64,000 nucleotides of DNA from CF-46 sp036274475. GTDB lineage: Bacteria; Chloroflexota; Limnocylindria; Limnocylindrales; CSP1-4. A program made the translations under genes and the position numbers. The first letter of the stretch is position 1. Each line of letters starts with the position of its first letter. Location of the stretch: positions 48,892 through 112,891 of the forward strand of contig DASUFO010000086.1 of the NCBI GenBank assembly GCA_036274475.1. Direction: 5' to 3'. Positions 32,690 through 40,079 of this stretch are shown here, in pieces. A model generated the notes under the pieces. That model searched no databases. It was not told the origin of the DNA and saw nothing but the letters and a program-made list of their open reading frames with translations.

Positions 32690-34309
32690 ATGAAGACAGG
32701 TTTGATGGCCCGCGGGTCCGAGCCCCGCGAGGCCGCGACGAACCCGACGCTGACGACGCCGCGCCTGACCCGCGCGGTCGCCTGGCTCGGCCGTGTCCCG
32801 ATTCACCCGCTCCTGTTCGCGGCGTACGGCGTGCTCTTCCTCTACTCGGTGAACCTCGACGAGGTGCTGCCGGTCGACGCGGGAGCTCCGCTGGGCCGGT
32901 TCGTCCTGGCCGCCGCCGGCCTGACCGCCGTCTTCGGGCTGCTGTTCCGGAGCGTCCGCCGCGGGGCGGTCGTGGCGACGGCAATCGTCGTCGCGTTCGT
33001 CGCGTTCGGCCACGTGGCGTCGTCGATCGCGGACTTCGGTGTCGACGAGCGCGCCCAGCTCGTCGTGTGGGCGAGCGTCGTGGTGGCGGCGGTCGTCTAC
33101 GCCACTCGGGCCCGGGGCTCGCTGCCGCGCGTGACGGCCGGGCTCAACGTCGTCGCCGCGGTGCTGATCGTCGCGGTCCTCGCGACCATCGTGCCGTACG
33201 AGGCCGGCCGCTTCGGCCGGGGCTCGACCGGGCCGGTCGGAGAGGTCTCCGCCGCGGCCCACGTCCAGCGCCGGCCCGACATCTACTTCCTCGTCTTCGA
33301 CCGCTACGGCTCGGCGGAGGCGATCCAGCGCAGGTTCGGCCTCGAGAACGACCTCTACGCCTGGCTCGAGGCCCAGGGATTCGAGGTGCCCGATCACTCG
33401 CACGCCAACTACCGCGCGACCGACTTCTCGCTGGCGGCGACGCTCAACATGCGGTTTCTCGACGGCCTCACCGAGGAGATCGGGACGACGTCGGGTGATC
33501 GGACCCCCGCCCGGGCGATGCTCCAGGACCACGAGGTGGGCCAGTTCCTCAAGGCCCAGGGCTACCGCTATTACCAGCTCGGGTCGTGGTACGGCCCCAC
33601 CCGGACGATCGGGATCGCCGACGAGAACGTCGTCCGCGGCGAGACCAGCGAGTTCGAGTCGGTCCTGCGCGACACGACGATCGAACCGACGCTCGAGCGG
33701 GTCCTCGGGACGGCTGCCGAGGAGACCGCCTGGGAGGACCGGCCGTTCCGCGACCGGGCGCGCGAGGGAACGCTCTTCCAGCTCCGCCAGCTCCGCCGCG
33801 TGATGACGGCGCCCGGCCCCAAGTTCGTCTTCGCCCACGTCCTGCTGCCCCACGACCCGTACGTCTTCCGGGCGGACGGCTCGGCGCTGCCGGAGAAGGA
33901 GTCGAAGGAGGCCGACGAGGCCGACCTGTACGCCGGGCAGCTGGCCTACGCGAACGCCCAGATCCGGGACATCGTGGGCCGGCTCCTATCCGGCCCGGAG
34001 TCGGAGCGGCCGATCGTGATCATCGAGGGCGACGAGGGGCCGCTGGCCTGTCGCAACGTCGACTGCGTCTCCACCTCGCCCGACTACCTCCGGATCCGGC
34101 TGGGGAACCTGATCGCGATGTACCTCCCCGGCGTCGACCCGGACGTGCCCGACACGTTCACCTCGGTCAACACGTTCCGGCTCGTGTTCCGGGAGTACTT
34201 CGGGGCCGACCTGCCGCCGCTGCCCGACCGCAGCTTCACCTGGCCCGACAACGACCACATCTACGACTTCCGGGACGTGACCGCGCAGATCGGCGGCCCG
34301 ACCGACTGA
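32690..34309 (+). CDS. Membrane-bound sulfatase-like (alkaline-phosphatase superfamily) protein
   Basis: 539 residues. About five membrane helices occupy residues 30-175; an extracytoplasmic catalytic-type domain follows, with DIYFLVFDRYGSAEA, a central FAHVLLPHDPYVF and IVIIEGDEGPLACR, the metal-site regions of sulfatase-like (PF00884-type) proteins. Such proteins may be sulfatases or phosphoglycerol/phosphoethanolamine transferases; the present one lacks a clear C/S-x-P-x-R sulfatase signature, so hydrolysis of sulfate esters is doubtful. Divergent from the membrane-protein gene at 31969-32604. The role in the envelope is inferred. Confidence 0.82.
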   Translation: MKTGLMARGSEPREAATNPTLTTPRLTRAVAWLGRVPIHPLLFAAYGVLFLYSVNLDEVLPVDAGAPLGRFVLAAAGLTAVFGLLFRSVRRGAVVATAIVVAFVAFGHVASSIADFGVDERAQLVVWASVVVAAVVYATRARGSLPRVTAGLNVVAAVLIVAVLATIVPYEAGRFGRGSTGPVGEVSAAAHVQRRPDIYFLVFDRYGSAEAIQRRFGLENDLYAWLEAQGFEVPDHSHANYRATDFSLAATLNMRFLDGLTEEIGTTSGDRTPARAMLQDHEVGQFLKAQGYRYYQLGSWYGPTRTIGIADENVVRGETSEFESVLRDTTIEPTLERVLGTAAEETAWEDRPFRDRAREGTLFQLRQLRRVMTAPGPKFVFAHVLLPHDPYVFRADGSALPEKESKEADEADLYAGQLAYANAQIRDIVGRLLSGPESERPIVIIEGDEGPLACRNVDCVSTSPDYLRIRLGNLIAMYLPGVDPDVPDTFTSVNTFRLVFREYFGADLPPLPDRSFTWPDNDHIYDFRDVTAQIGGPTD

Positions 34310-34346
34310 GCGACCGGCGCCGCGTCGCGCCCATTGCGCGCCGCGA

Positions 34347-34352
34347 TATCGT
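34347..34352 (+). promoter_or_regulatory. -10-like TATCGT close to the GAP-family gene
   Basis: TATCGT ends 8 nt before the GTG at 34361, predicting an almost leaderless transcript. Confidence 0.35.
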
Positions 34353-34360
34353 GTCGGCTC

Positions 34361-35038
34361 GTGATGGCCGAGCTCTGGTCGATCCTGCTCCCGATCGCCG
34401 TCGCAACGACGCTGATGCCGGTCGAGCTGACGTTCACGCTGCTGTTGCTGCGGTCGCGCGCCGGACCCTCGGCCACCTCTGCGTGGATCGCGGGCAAGAC
34501 GGTCGCCCGCCTCGTCCAGTACGCGCTCCTCGCGGGCGTTCTCGCCGTGGCGGTCGACGACGGTGAGCCGGGCACGAGCCCCGTCGAAGGCGCGCTCCTC
34601 CTCGTCGTTGCCGTGGCTCTCCTCGTCGGCGCCCTGAGGAAGGCGGCCAACCAGCCCGACGAGGACGCACCGCCGCCGCGCTGGATGACGATGGTCTCCA
34701 CGCTCGCGCCGAGCAGGGCCTTCCTCCTCGGCGCCGGCTTCGTCGGATTGAGCCCGAAGCTCTGGGCGTTCACGCTGGCGGGGATCGGGGCGATCGCGGA
34801 TGCCGACCTTGGTGTCGCTGAGGGCTGGATCGTTTACTTGGTCTTCGTCGTCCTTGCCACGGGGCTGCATCTCGCGGCGCTCGCGTTCGCCGTCATCTCG
34901 CCGGCACGCGCGGACGCGACGCTTGGGCGGGCGGTCGATGTGTTCGAGCGGAACAGCCGGCCGGTCATGATTGCGCTGAGCGCCGGTTTCGGGATCTGGT
35001 TTCTCGTCAAGGCGCTCAGCGCGTTCGGGATCGTCTAG
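34361..35038 (+). CDS. GAP/LysE-like six-helix membrane protein
   Basis: 225 residues, GTG at 34361 or ATG one codon later. Six predicted helices with the pattern of the GAP family (Sap, sulfolipid-1-addressing protein; LysE superfamily): an N-terminal LLPIAVATTLMPVELTFTLLLL, a central cytoplasmic loop rich in Pro/Asp (NQPDEDAPPPRW), and SPKLWAFTLAGIGAIADADLG, where LysE-type proteins carry the NPK-like turn. Export of a small molecule or envelope lipid is the usual suggestion. It lies 51 nt after the sulfatase-like gene. Confidence 0.82.
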   Translation: MMAELWSILLPIAVATTLMPVELTFTLLLLRSRAGPSATSAWIAGKTVARLVQYALLAGVLAVAVDDGEPGTSPVEGALLLVVAVALLVGALRKAANQPDEDAPPPRWMTMVSTLAPSRAFLLGAGFVGLSPKLWAFTLAGIGAIADADLGVAEGWIVYLVFVVLATGLHLAALAFAVISPARADATLGRAVDVFERNSRPVMIALSAGFGIWFLVKALSAFGIV

Positions 35039-35047
35039 CGGGAACCG

Positions 35048-35566
35048 CTACCCGGCCGAGGCGGCGTCCGGCTCGAAGAGCAGCTCGTCCAGCTGGTCGA
35101 ACATCTCCGTCCACCCCGGGATCGACTCGGACGCGATGGCGCGATCGAGCGCTTCCTTCGAGGGATAGAGGTCGTGCACGATCAGCCGGGTCCGGCCCTC
35201 GTCCTCGTCGAAGGTCACCGTCGTCACGACCGCGTCGCCTTCTTCCTCGTTCGTCCAGACGAGCCGCGAGGGCGGGCTGACTTCCAGGTACCGGCCGAAG
35301 AACGCCATCGTGGTCGTGGAATCGACCTGGAAGACGAGCCGGTACGTGCCCCCGACGCGGACGTCCATCTCGACCGACAGCAGGGTGATCGGGACCGACC
35401 TGGGGACCCACCAGCGCTTCAGCAGCTCCGGCTTGGTCCACGCGTCGAACACGATGTGCGGCGGGCCGTCGATCGTGCGGGTGACGACGAGCTCGCGCTC
35501 AGACGTCCGCTCCATCGTGGTGCGCTCCTGCGTCGGGGTGGCCTCAGGCGCCGTTCGTGCGTTCAT
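35048..35566 (-). CDS. SRPBCC/AHSA1-family protein
   Basis: 172 residues with the START-like helix-grip fold: VTRTIDGPPHIVFDAWTKPELLKRWWVP at the N-terminus and VEMDVRVGGTYRLVF, GRYLEV, RLVWTNE and the C-terminal helix GWTEMFDQLDELL. Members of this Aha1-like (SRPBCC) group bind hydrophobic ligands or act as small enzymes. The ATG at 35566 has GGAG 7 nt upstream and overlaps the end of the ArsR gene by 23 nt; an internal ATG (35515) is possible. ArsR plus SRPBCC is a very common two-gene operon, pointing to ArsR control. Confidence 0.93.
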   Translation of the reverse strand: MNARTAPEATPTQERTTMERTSERELVVTRTIDGPPHIVFDAWTKPELLKRWWVPRSVPITLLSVEMDVRVGGTYRLVFQVDSTTTMAFFGRYLEVSPPSRLVWTNEEEGDAVVTTVTFDEDEGRTRLIVHDLYPSKEALDRAIASESIPGWTEMFDQLDELLFEPDAASAG

Positions 35567-35906
35567 CGATCTGCTCCTTCCGTTGTTCGTTGACGATCCT
35601 CTCCAACTCCTCGAAGCGTTTGTCCCACAGGCGGCGCTGCTGCTCGATCCAGGCCGTCTCGTCCTCGAGCCGGCGCGGGCCGAGCGTGCAGGTCCGGACC
35701 CGCCCGACCTTCCGGGTCGTGACGAGGTCGGCCTGCTCCAGCACGCCCACGTGCTTCCGCATGCCGGTCAGGGTCATGTGGAACGCTTCGGCCAGATCGG
35801 AGATCGACGCGTCGGCCCGTCCGAGCCGCTCCAGGACGCCCCGGCGGGTGGCATCCGAGAGGGCGGCGAACGAGGCGTCGAGTCGAGCATCCGAAAACTG
35901 AACCAT
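35544..35906 (-). CDS. ArsR-family transcriptional regulator
   Basis: 120 residues, winged helix (ALSDATRRGVLERLGRADASISDLAEAFHMTLTGMRKHVGVLEQADLVTTRKVGRVRTCTL). No metal-binding Cys cluster (ELCVCDL type) is present, so it probably does not sense arsenic or heavy metals. The ATG at 35906 lies inside a 20-bp palindrome, and a TAATAC -10 ends 8 nt upstream; both indicate autoregulation on a leaderless message. Operon with an SRPBCC protein that overlaps it by 23 nt. The ligand or signal is unknown. Confidence 0.93.
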   Translation of the reverse strand: MVQFSDARLDASFAALSDATRRGVLERLGRADASISDLAEAFHMTLTGMRKHVGVLEQADLVTTRKVGRVRTCTLGPRRLEDETAWIEQQRRLWDKRFEELERIVNEQRKEQIDERTNGA

Positions 35907-35916
35907 CTGGTTCAGT
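35897..35916. promoter_or_regulatory. 20-bp palindromic operator over the ArsR start codon
   Basis: Plus strand ACTGAACCA-TC-TGGTTCAGT has perfect 9-bp arms. It contains the ArsR start codon and predicted transcription start and touches the -10 (35915-35920), ideal for autorepression. Confidence 0.75.
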
Positions 35917-35920
35917 ATTA
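35915..35920 (-). promoter_or_regulatory. -10 element (TAATAC) of the ArsR operon
   Basis: TAATAC on the minus strand ends 8 nt before the ATG; predicted leader about 2 nt. It overlaps the operator by two bases. Confidence 0.5.
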
Positions 35921-35982
35921 CACCGTGAGCCGGCGGATGCAAGTCCCTGGCAGCGGGTCAGGTCGGAGTCGCAGCCGTCGAC

Positions 35983-36870
35983 CTACGGCCGGACGACCGG
36001 ACCTTCGGAACCGTCGATGACCGCGTAGAGCTGTCGTTCCCCGGTGAGTCCCTTGAGGACGTGGATGCCGCGATCATCGAATGCCACGTCCAGGCCGTCG
36101 GCGAGCATGCGGGTCGACGCCGAGACGACGATCTCGCCCGGGCCTGCCTCGGTCGCAATGCGAGCGGCCTCGTGGACCGCGATCCCGCGGACGTCGCCTC
36201 CCACGAGCTCCACCTCGCCGGTGTGGATTCCCTGTCTCACCTCCAGGCCCAGCGGACCGACTGCTGCCCGGATCGCGATCGCTGCTCGGATGGTTCGGGC
36301 GGCACCGTCGAAGACCGCCAGGAATCCGTCGCCGGTGGTCACCACCTCGCGACCACGGAATCGGTCGAGTTGCGCGCGGACGACGCGGTTGTGGTGGCCG
36401 AGGAGCTCACGCCAGCGATCGTCTCCGACACGGGCGGCCAGCTCCGTCGAGCCGACGATGTCGGTGAACAGCAACGACGCCAGGACCCGCTCGCCCGAAC
36501 CGGGCTCGGGCAACCAGGTCCGAACACCGGACCAGTTGATGCCCCGCATCGGCGCGTCACCGATCACCCAGCCGTCATGGCCAGGCGGGATGTCGAACAC
36601 GTCGTTGGGTCCGATGTCGAGCGTGGATCCATCGTCCATCTCGACGTGAAGCTGACCGTCCAGCAGCACACCCGTGTGGTGGGCCATGCAGCTGCGATCG
36701 GCCCGATGGTTGCCCGCGATCCGCTGGCCACCGAGCGCGCAGTGCGCGCCGGGCTGGAACACGTTGCGAGAAACGGCAGTGTCGCCGAGCTGGACCACGT
36801 CGGCGGCGATCCCACCAATCGCCACCCGCTCGTCGGGATGATTCAGGTTCTTCTTGCTGGCGCTCGCCAT
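35983..36870 (-). CDS. Cupin-class III nucleotide cyclase fusion
   Basis: 295 residues. Residues about 20-115 form a cupin-like beta barrel (HHTGVLLDGQLHVEMDDGSTLDIGPNDVFDIPPGHDGWVIGD). Residues about 125-285 form a class III adenylate/guanylate cyclase domain: FTDIVGST with the first metal Asp, TTGDGFLAVFDG with the second, and AVHEAARIA with the catalytic Arg. The position before TTGDG, often the base-selecting Lys in related bacterial cyclases, is Val, so activity or nucleotide choice is uncertain. ATG at 36870 with a GATAAT -10 ending 10 nt upstream. Monocistronic between ArsR and RarA genes. The cupin probably senses a small ligand. Confidence 0.85.
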   Translation of the reverse strand: MASASKKNLNHPDERVAIGGIAADVVQLGDTAVSRNVFQPGAHCALGGQRIAGNHRADRSCMAHHTGVLLDGQLHVEMDDGSTLDIGPNDVFDIPPGHDGWVIGDAPMRGINWSGVRTWLPEPGSGERVLASLLFTDIVGSTELAARVGDDRWRELLGHHNRVVRAQLDRFRGREVVTTGDGFLAVFDGAARTIRAAIAIRAAVGPLGLEVRQGIHTGEVELVGGDVRGIAVHEAARIATEAGPGEIVVSASTRMLADGLDVAFDDRGIHVLKGLTGERQLYAVIDGSEGPVVRP

Positions 36871-36880
36871 CGCAACCGCG

Positions 36881-36886
36881 ATTATC
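36881..36886 (-). promoter_or_regulatory. -10 element (GATAAT) of the cupin-cyclase gene
   Basis: GATAAT matches the -10 consensus in five of six positions, ending 10 nt before the ATG at 36870; predicted leader about 4 nt. Confidence 0.45.
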
Positions 36887-36955
36887 GTCCGACGGTCGAA
36901 TCGGGCGTCGGCTGGTACCCGCCGCGCCGAGCGCGAAGGCTGAACCGTCGAGCGG

Positions 36956-38452
36956 CTACCCGGCCGCGTCCTTCTTCTCGGTCTCTGCGATCTGCTTTCG
37001 GGCGTCCTCACGCGGCCGGAGTGCGTCGGACATCGAGGCCATCGGCGGGTCGGGCCGGCGCTTCCGTCGTGGCTTCTCCGCGCGGGCCTGTTTCCGGGCC
37101 TCAATCCGGGCCGCGATCGTCGCCTCGTAGCCCTGATCGCCGGGGACGTAGTAGGTGCGATCGACGAGCTCGTCGGGCAGGTACTGCTGCTCGACGTCGT
37201 CGCCCTCGAACTCGTGCGGAAAGACGTAGCCGACGCCGATCCCGTGGGCCTTCATTCGTCGGTCGCCGGCCGTCTTGAGGTGATTCGGGACGTTCAGCGA
37301 ACCGAGTCGCAGCACGTCCGCCAATGCCGCGCCGTACGCTCGTCCGACCGAATCGGACTTGGGCGCGGTCGCGACGTGGATGGTGGCCTGAGCCAGGGCG
37401 TACTGGGCCTCGGGCAGCCCGATGTGGTCGAGCGCCTGGGCCGCCGCGACCGCGACCTGCAGCGCCCGCGGATCGGCGTTTCCGACGTCCTCGGACGCGG
37501 CGATGATGAGCCGGCGAACGATGAACCGCGGATCCTCGCCTGCAGTGATCATCGACGCGAGCCAGTACAGCGCGGCGTCGGGGTCGTTGCCGCGGAGGCT
37601 CTTGATGAACGCCGAGACGGTGTCGTAATGGCCGTCGCCGGCCCGGTCATAGGCGAGGATGCGCTGCTGGGCGGCGGCCTCGACGTCCTCGAGACGCGGC
37701 GCGACCCTGCCCTTCTTGTCCCGGACGCCCTCGGCCTCGGCGAGCGTCACTGCGCCCTCCAGGACGTTCAGCGCCGACCTGGCGTCCCCGCCGGAGATCG
37801 AGACGAGGTGGTCGAAGGCCTCGTCGGCGAGCGCGACGCCGCCGTCGGGTCCGAACGCGCCGGCCAGACCGCGCTCCTCGTCCTCCAGGGCCCGTCGGAC
37901 GATCGTCGCGACGTCGTCGTCCGAGAGCGGCTCCAGCCGCCACACCCGCATCCGCGACAGGAGCGGCGTGTTCACCTCGAAGTAGACGTTCTCGGTGGTC
38001 GCGCCGATGAGGATGACCGTGCCGTCCTCGACGTGCGGCAGGAGCGCGTCCTGCTGGGCCTTGTTGAAGCGGTGGATCTCGTCGATGAAGAGCACTGTCC
38101 GCTGCTGGTTGAGCGCGAGCCGCTCCTGGGCCTCGGCGATCCTCGCGCGGACCTCGGCGACGCCCGACATGACGGCGCTCAGCGTCGCGAATTCGGCACC
38201 GATCGCCTCGGCGAGGAGGCGGGCGAGGCTCGTCTTGCCGGTGCCCGGCGGTCCCCACAGCAGGATCGAGGTGAGGACGCCCCGCGAGACCGAGCGGCGG
38301 AGCGGGCCGCGCTCGCCGACGAGATGCTCCTGGCCAACGAACTCCTCGAGGCTCCGCGGCCGCATCCGGGCCGCGAGCGGCTGTTGCTCGGGCGGCGGCT
38401 TGAAGAGCGGCTCGGGCTTTGCGCCTCCGGCTCGGGGACGTGCAGACGGCAT
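36956..38452 (-). CDS. rarA: Replication-associated recombination protein A (RarA/MgsA)
   Basis: 498-residue AAA+ clamp-loader-like ATPase acting at stalled replication forks. Family hallmarks are present: LAARMRPRSLEEFVGQEHLVG, Walker A WGPPGTGKTS (about 66-75), Walker B LFIDEIHRFNKAQQDALLP, sensor GATTENVYFEVNTPLLSR, and the C-terminal tetramerisation region with ALYWLASMITAGEDPRFIVRRLI and PNHLKTAG. A basic/acidic tail of about 60 residues is longer than in E. coli RarA (447 aa). TAGACT lies exactly 6 nt before the ATG, implying a leaderless transcript. Confidence 0.96.
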   Translation of the reverse strand: MPSARPRAGGAKPEPLFKPPPEQQPLAARMRPRSLEEFVGQEHLVGERGPLRRSVSRGVLTSILLWGPPGTGKTSLARLLAEAIGAEFATLSAVMSGVAEVRARIAEAQERLALNQQRTVLFIDEIHRFNKAQQDALLPHVEDGTVILIGATTENVYFEVNTPLLSRMRVWRLEPLSDDDVATIVRRALEDEERGLAGAFGPDGGVALADEAFDHLVSISGGDARSALNVLEGAVTLAEAEGVRDKKGRVAPRLEDVEAAAQQRILAYDRAGDGHYDTVSAFIKSLRGNDPDAALYWLASMITAGEDPRFIVRRLIIAASEDVGNADPRALQVAVAAAQALDHIGLPEAQYALAQATIHVATAPKSDSVGRAYGAALADVLRLGSLNVPNHLKTAGDRRMKAHGIGVGYVFPHEFEGDDVEQQYLPDELVDRTYYVPGDQGYEATIAARIEARKQARAEKPRRKRRPDPPMASMSDALRPREDARKQIAETEKKDAAG

Positions 38453-38458
38453 CGAGCC

Positions 38459-38464
38459 AGTCTA
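38459..38464 (-). promoter_or_regulatory. -10 element (TAGACT) of rarA, leaderless spacing
   Basis: TAGACT followed by 6 nt and the ATG at 38452; the predicted +1 is the A of the start codon. Confidence 0.5.
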
Positions 38465-38478
38465 GGGCGCGGAGTCGT

Positions 38479-38829
38479 TCAGTCGGGCTCCCACAGCTCG
38501 ATCTGGTTGCCTTCGGGGTCGTGGATCCGCGCGAACCGGCCCACGCCCGGCGCGTCCCACTCGGGGTTCGTGATGACCTCGATGCCCTTGGCTTCGAGCG
38601 ACGCCTTCAGCTGGTCCAGGCGATCCACGCGTAGGTTGAGCATCCATTGCTTGTCGGCCGGGAAGTAGTCCGTGTCGGCGGCGAACGGGGAGAACACGGT
38701 TGGGCCGGCCTGCTGCTCCCAGAGGCCCATCTCGCCGCCACCGACGCCGAGGTGTTCCTCGTACCAGGCGGCGAGCGCCTGGGGATCCTTCGAACGGAAG
38801 AACAAGCCGCCGATGCCGGTCACACCCAT
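38479..38829 (-). CDS. Glyoxalase/bleomycin-resistance (VOC) family protein
   Basis: 116 residues, two beta-alpha-beta-beta-beta modules of the vicinal oxygen chelate fold: GIGGLFFRSKDPQALAAWYEEHLGV and, at the end, FARIHDPEGNQIELWEPD, where the C-terminal Glu is a usual metal ligand. Members range from glyoxalases and dioxygenases to resistance proteins, so the reaction cannot be named. ATG at 38829, with GAGGAG about 9 nt upstream. It lies 26 nt upstream of rarA's promoter on the same strand. Confidence 0.9.
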   Translation of the reverse strand: MGVTGIGGLFFRSKDPQALAAWYEEHLGVGGGEMGLWEQQAGPTVFSPFAADTDYFPADKQWMLNLRVDRLDQLKASLEAKGIEVITNPEWDAPGVGRFARIHDPEGNQIELWEPD

Positions 38830-38952
38830 GATCGCCCGCTCCTCATGTGCGGCATGTTGCTGTCGAATCGAATTGTGGGCCCTGCGTGGATGGGCTTTTC
38901 CGTCGCTGGTTCGCCCCACGAACCACCGACCGCCACGAGGACGCGGCGCGGC

Positions 38953-39345
38953 TCAGACGACGTTCGTGACGTTCAGGAGGACGTCGATCGCGACCATCAC
39001 GAGAAGCAGCGCACCGCCGACCACGGCGATCCGGCGCAGGTCGCGCCGGACGTAGCCGTACTCCTCGGCCGCTCGCTGAGCGAGGGGCACGGACGAGTAG
39101 ATCGTGGCCTCGCCCGCAGCGTCCGCCGCCGTCGTCCGTCGACTGCGGCCCTTGCGAGCGTCCTCGGCGGCCTTCTCCTCGGCCAGGATCTGGGCTTCGA
39201 GCTCCGCTGCGCGCGCCTCTTCCTCGGGCGTGACAGTGCCGGCCGGGCGGGGCGCGGCGGCGGCGGGGGTCAGCGGCTTCGCGGTCGAGCGCTGGAGGGG
39301 CCGTCGCTGGCCGGGCCGGCTGCCGAGTCGTGAGCGTTTCGCCAT
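38953..39345 (-). CDS. Small single-pass membrane protein
   Basis: 130 residues. A long basic, Pro/Ala-rich N-terminal region (MAKRSRLGSRPGQRRPLQRS) is followed by a charged helical stretch (EEEARAAELEAQILAEEKAAEDARKGR) that may form a coiled coil, and a C-terminal membrane helix (about residues 106-126, IAVVGGALLLVMVAIDVLLNV). No family recognised. ATG at 39345 with GGAGACAG upstream and a TATCCT -10 candidate. Divergent from the DUF4446 gene. Cytoplasmic N-terminus is expected. Confidence 0.78.
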   Translation of the reverse strand: MAKRSRLGSRPGQRRPLQRSTAKPLTPAAAAPRPAGTVTPEEEARAAELEAQILAEEKAAEDARKGRSRRTTAADAAGEATIYSSVPLAQRAAEEYGYVRRDLRRIAVVGGALLLVMVAIDVLLNVTNVV

Positions 39346-39446
39346 CGGGCTGTCGCTGTCTCCGTGGGTGGGTCGCGAGTCGCGGCGGAGGATAGCACCA
39401 GCCCTCGATCGTCGGGGACGGCAATCGCCCGTGAAGTCGCCGATGC

Positions 39447-39452
39447 TAGACT
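39447..39452 (+). promoter_or_regulatory. Extended -10 (TGC-like context, TAGACT) before the DUF4446 gene
   Basis: ATGCTAGACT carries TGC-TAGACT. It lies inside the coding region if the ATG at 39443 were used, which is why the GTG at 39482 is preferred; predicted leader about 23 nt. Confidence 0.4.
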
Positions 39453-39481
39453 CGGCCAACCCGCCGAGCGACCGTTCCGCC

Positions 39482-40042
39482 GTGCCGGAGGACCGTCCGA
39501 TCGACCTGAACGCCGCTGTCGAGCCGTACGTCGGCGCAGCCGTCACCGCCCTTGGCATCGCGGTCCTCGTTCTCCTCGTGATCGTCGTCGTCCAGGCGCG
39601 CCGAATCGGCAAGCTCGGCAAGCGGCTCGACGGCCTGACGCGCGGCGCGGACGGACGATCGCTGGAAGCCGTGCTCGACGCCCACCTCGACAAGGTGTTC
39701 GGGGTCGCAAACGAAGTCGACAGCCTGTCGGCGCGGTCGGCAGTCCTCGAGGCGAATGGCCGAAAGGCGGTCCAGCGCGTCGGGCTCGTGCGGTTCAACC
39801 CGTTCGAGGAGACCGGCGGCAACCAGAGCTTCGCCCTCGCCCTGACGGATGCGAACGGCGACGGCCTCGTGATCAGCAGTCTCCATGCCCGGGCCGGCAC
39901 GCGGCTCTACGCGAAATCCGTCGTTGCGGGCAAGTCCGACGCGGCGCTGTCGGCCGAGGAGGCCGAAGCGCTACGGATCGCGCTTTCCGCGCCGCTTCCG
40001 CGACCGGCTCCCGACCCCGCGAGATCGGGGGCGACGGTCTGA
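39482..40042 (+). CDS. DUF4446 family membrane-anchored protein
   Basis: 186 residues from the GTG at 39482 (199 from the ATG at 39443). One membrane helix (AAVTALGIAVLVLLVIVVVQARR) near the N-terminus, a helical linker (KLGKRLDGLTRG, LEAVLDAHLDKVFGVANEVDSL) and a C-terminal domain with the family signature VQRVGLVRFNPFEETGGNQSFALALTDANGDGLVISSLHARAGTRLYAK. DUF4446 proteins are widespread in Firmicutes and Chloroflexota, often near chromosome-partition genes; function unknown. The UvrD-like helicase gene starts 37 nt downstream. Confidence 0.9.
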   Translation: MPEDRPIDLNAAVEPYVGAAVTALGIAVLVLLVIVVVQARRIGKLGKRLDGLTRGADGRSLEAVLDAHLDKVFGVANEVDSLSARSAVLEANGRKAVQRVGLVRFNPFEETGGNQSFALALTDANGDGLVISSLHARAGTRLYAKSVVAGKSDAALSAEEAEALRIALSAPLPRPAPDPARSGATV

Positions 40043-40079
40043 CAACCAAGGTGACACGGCCCGCCCCGAGGATTGGGGC

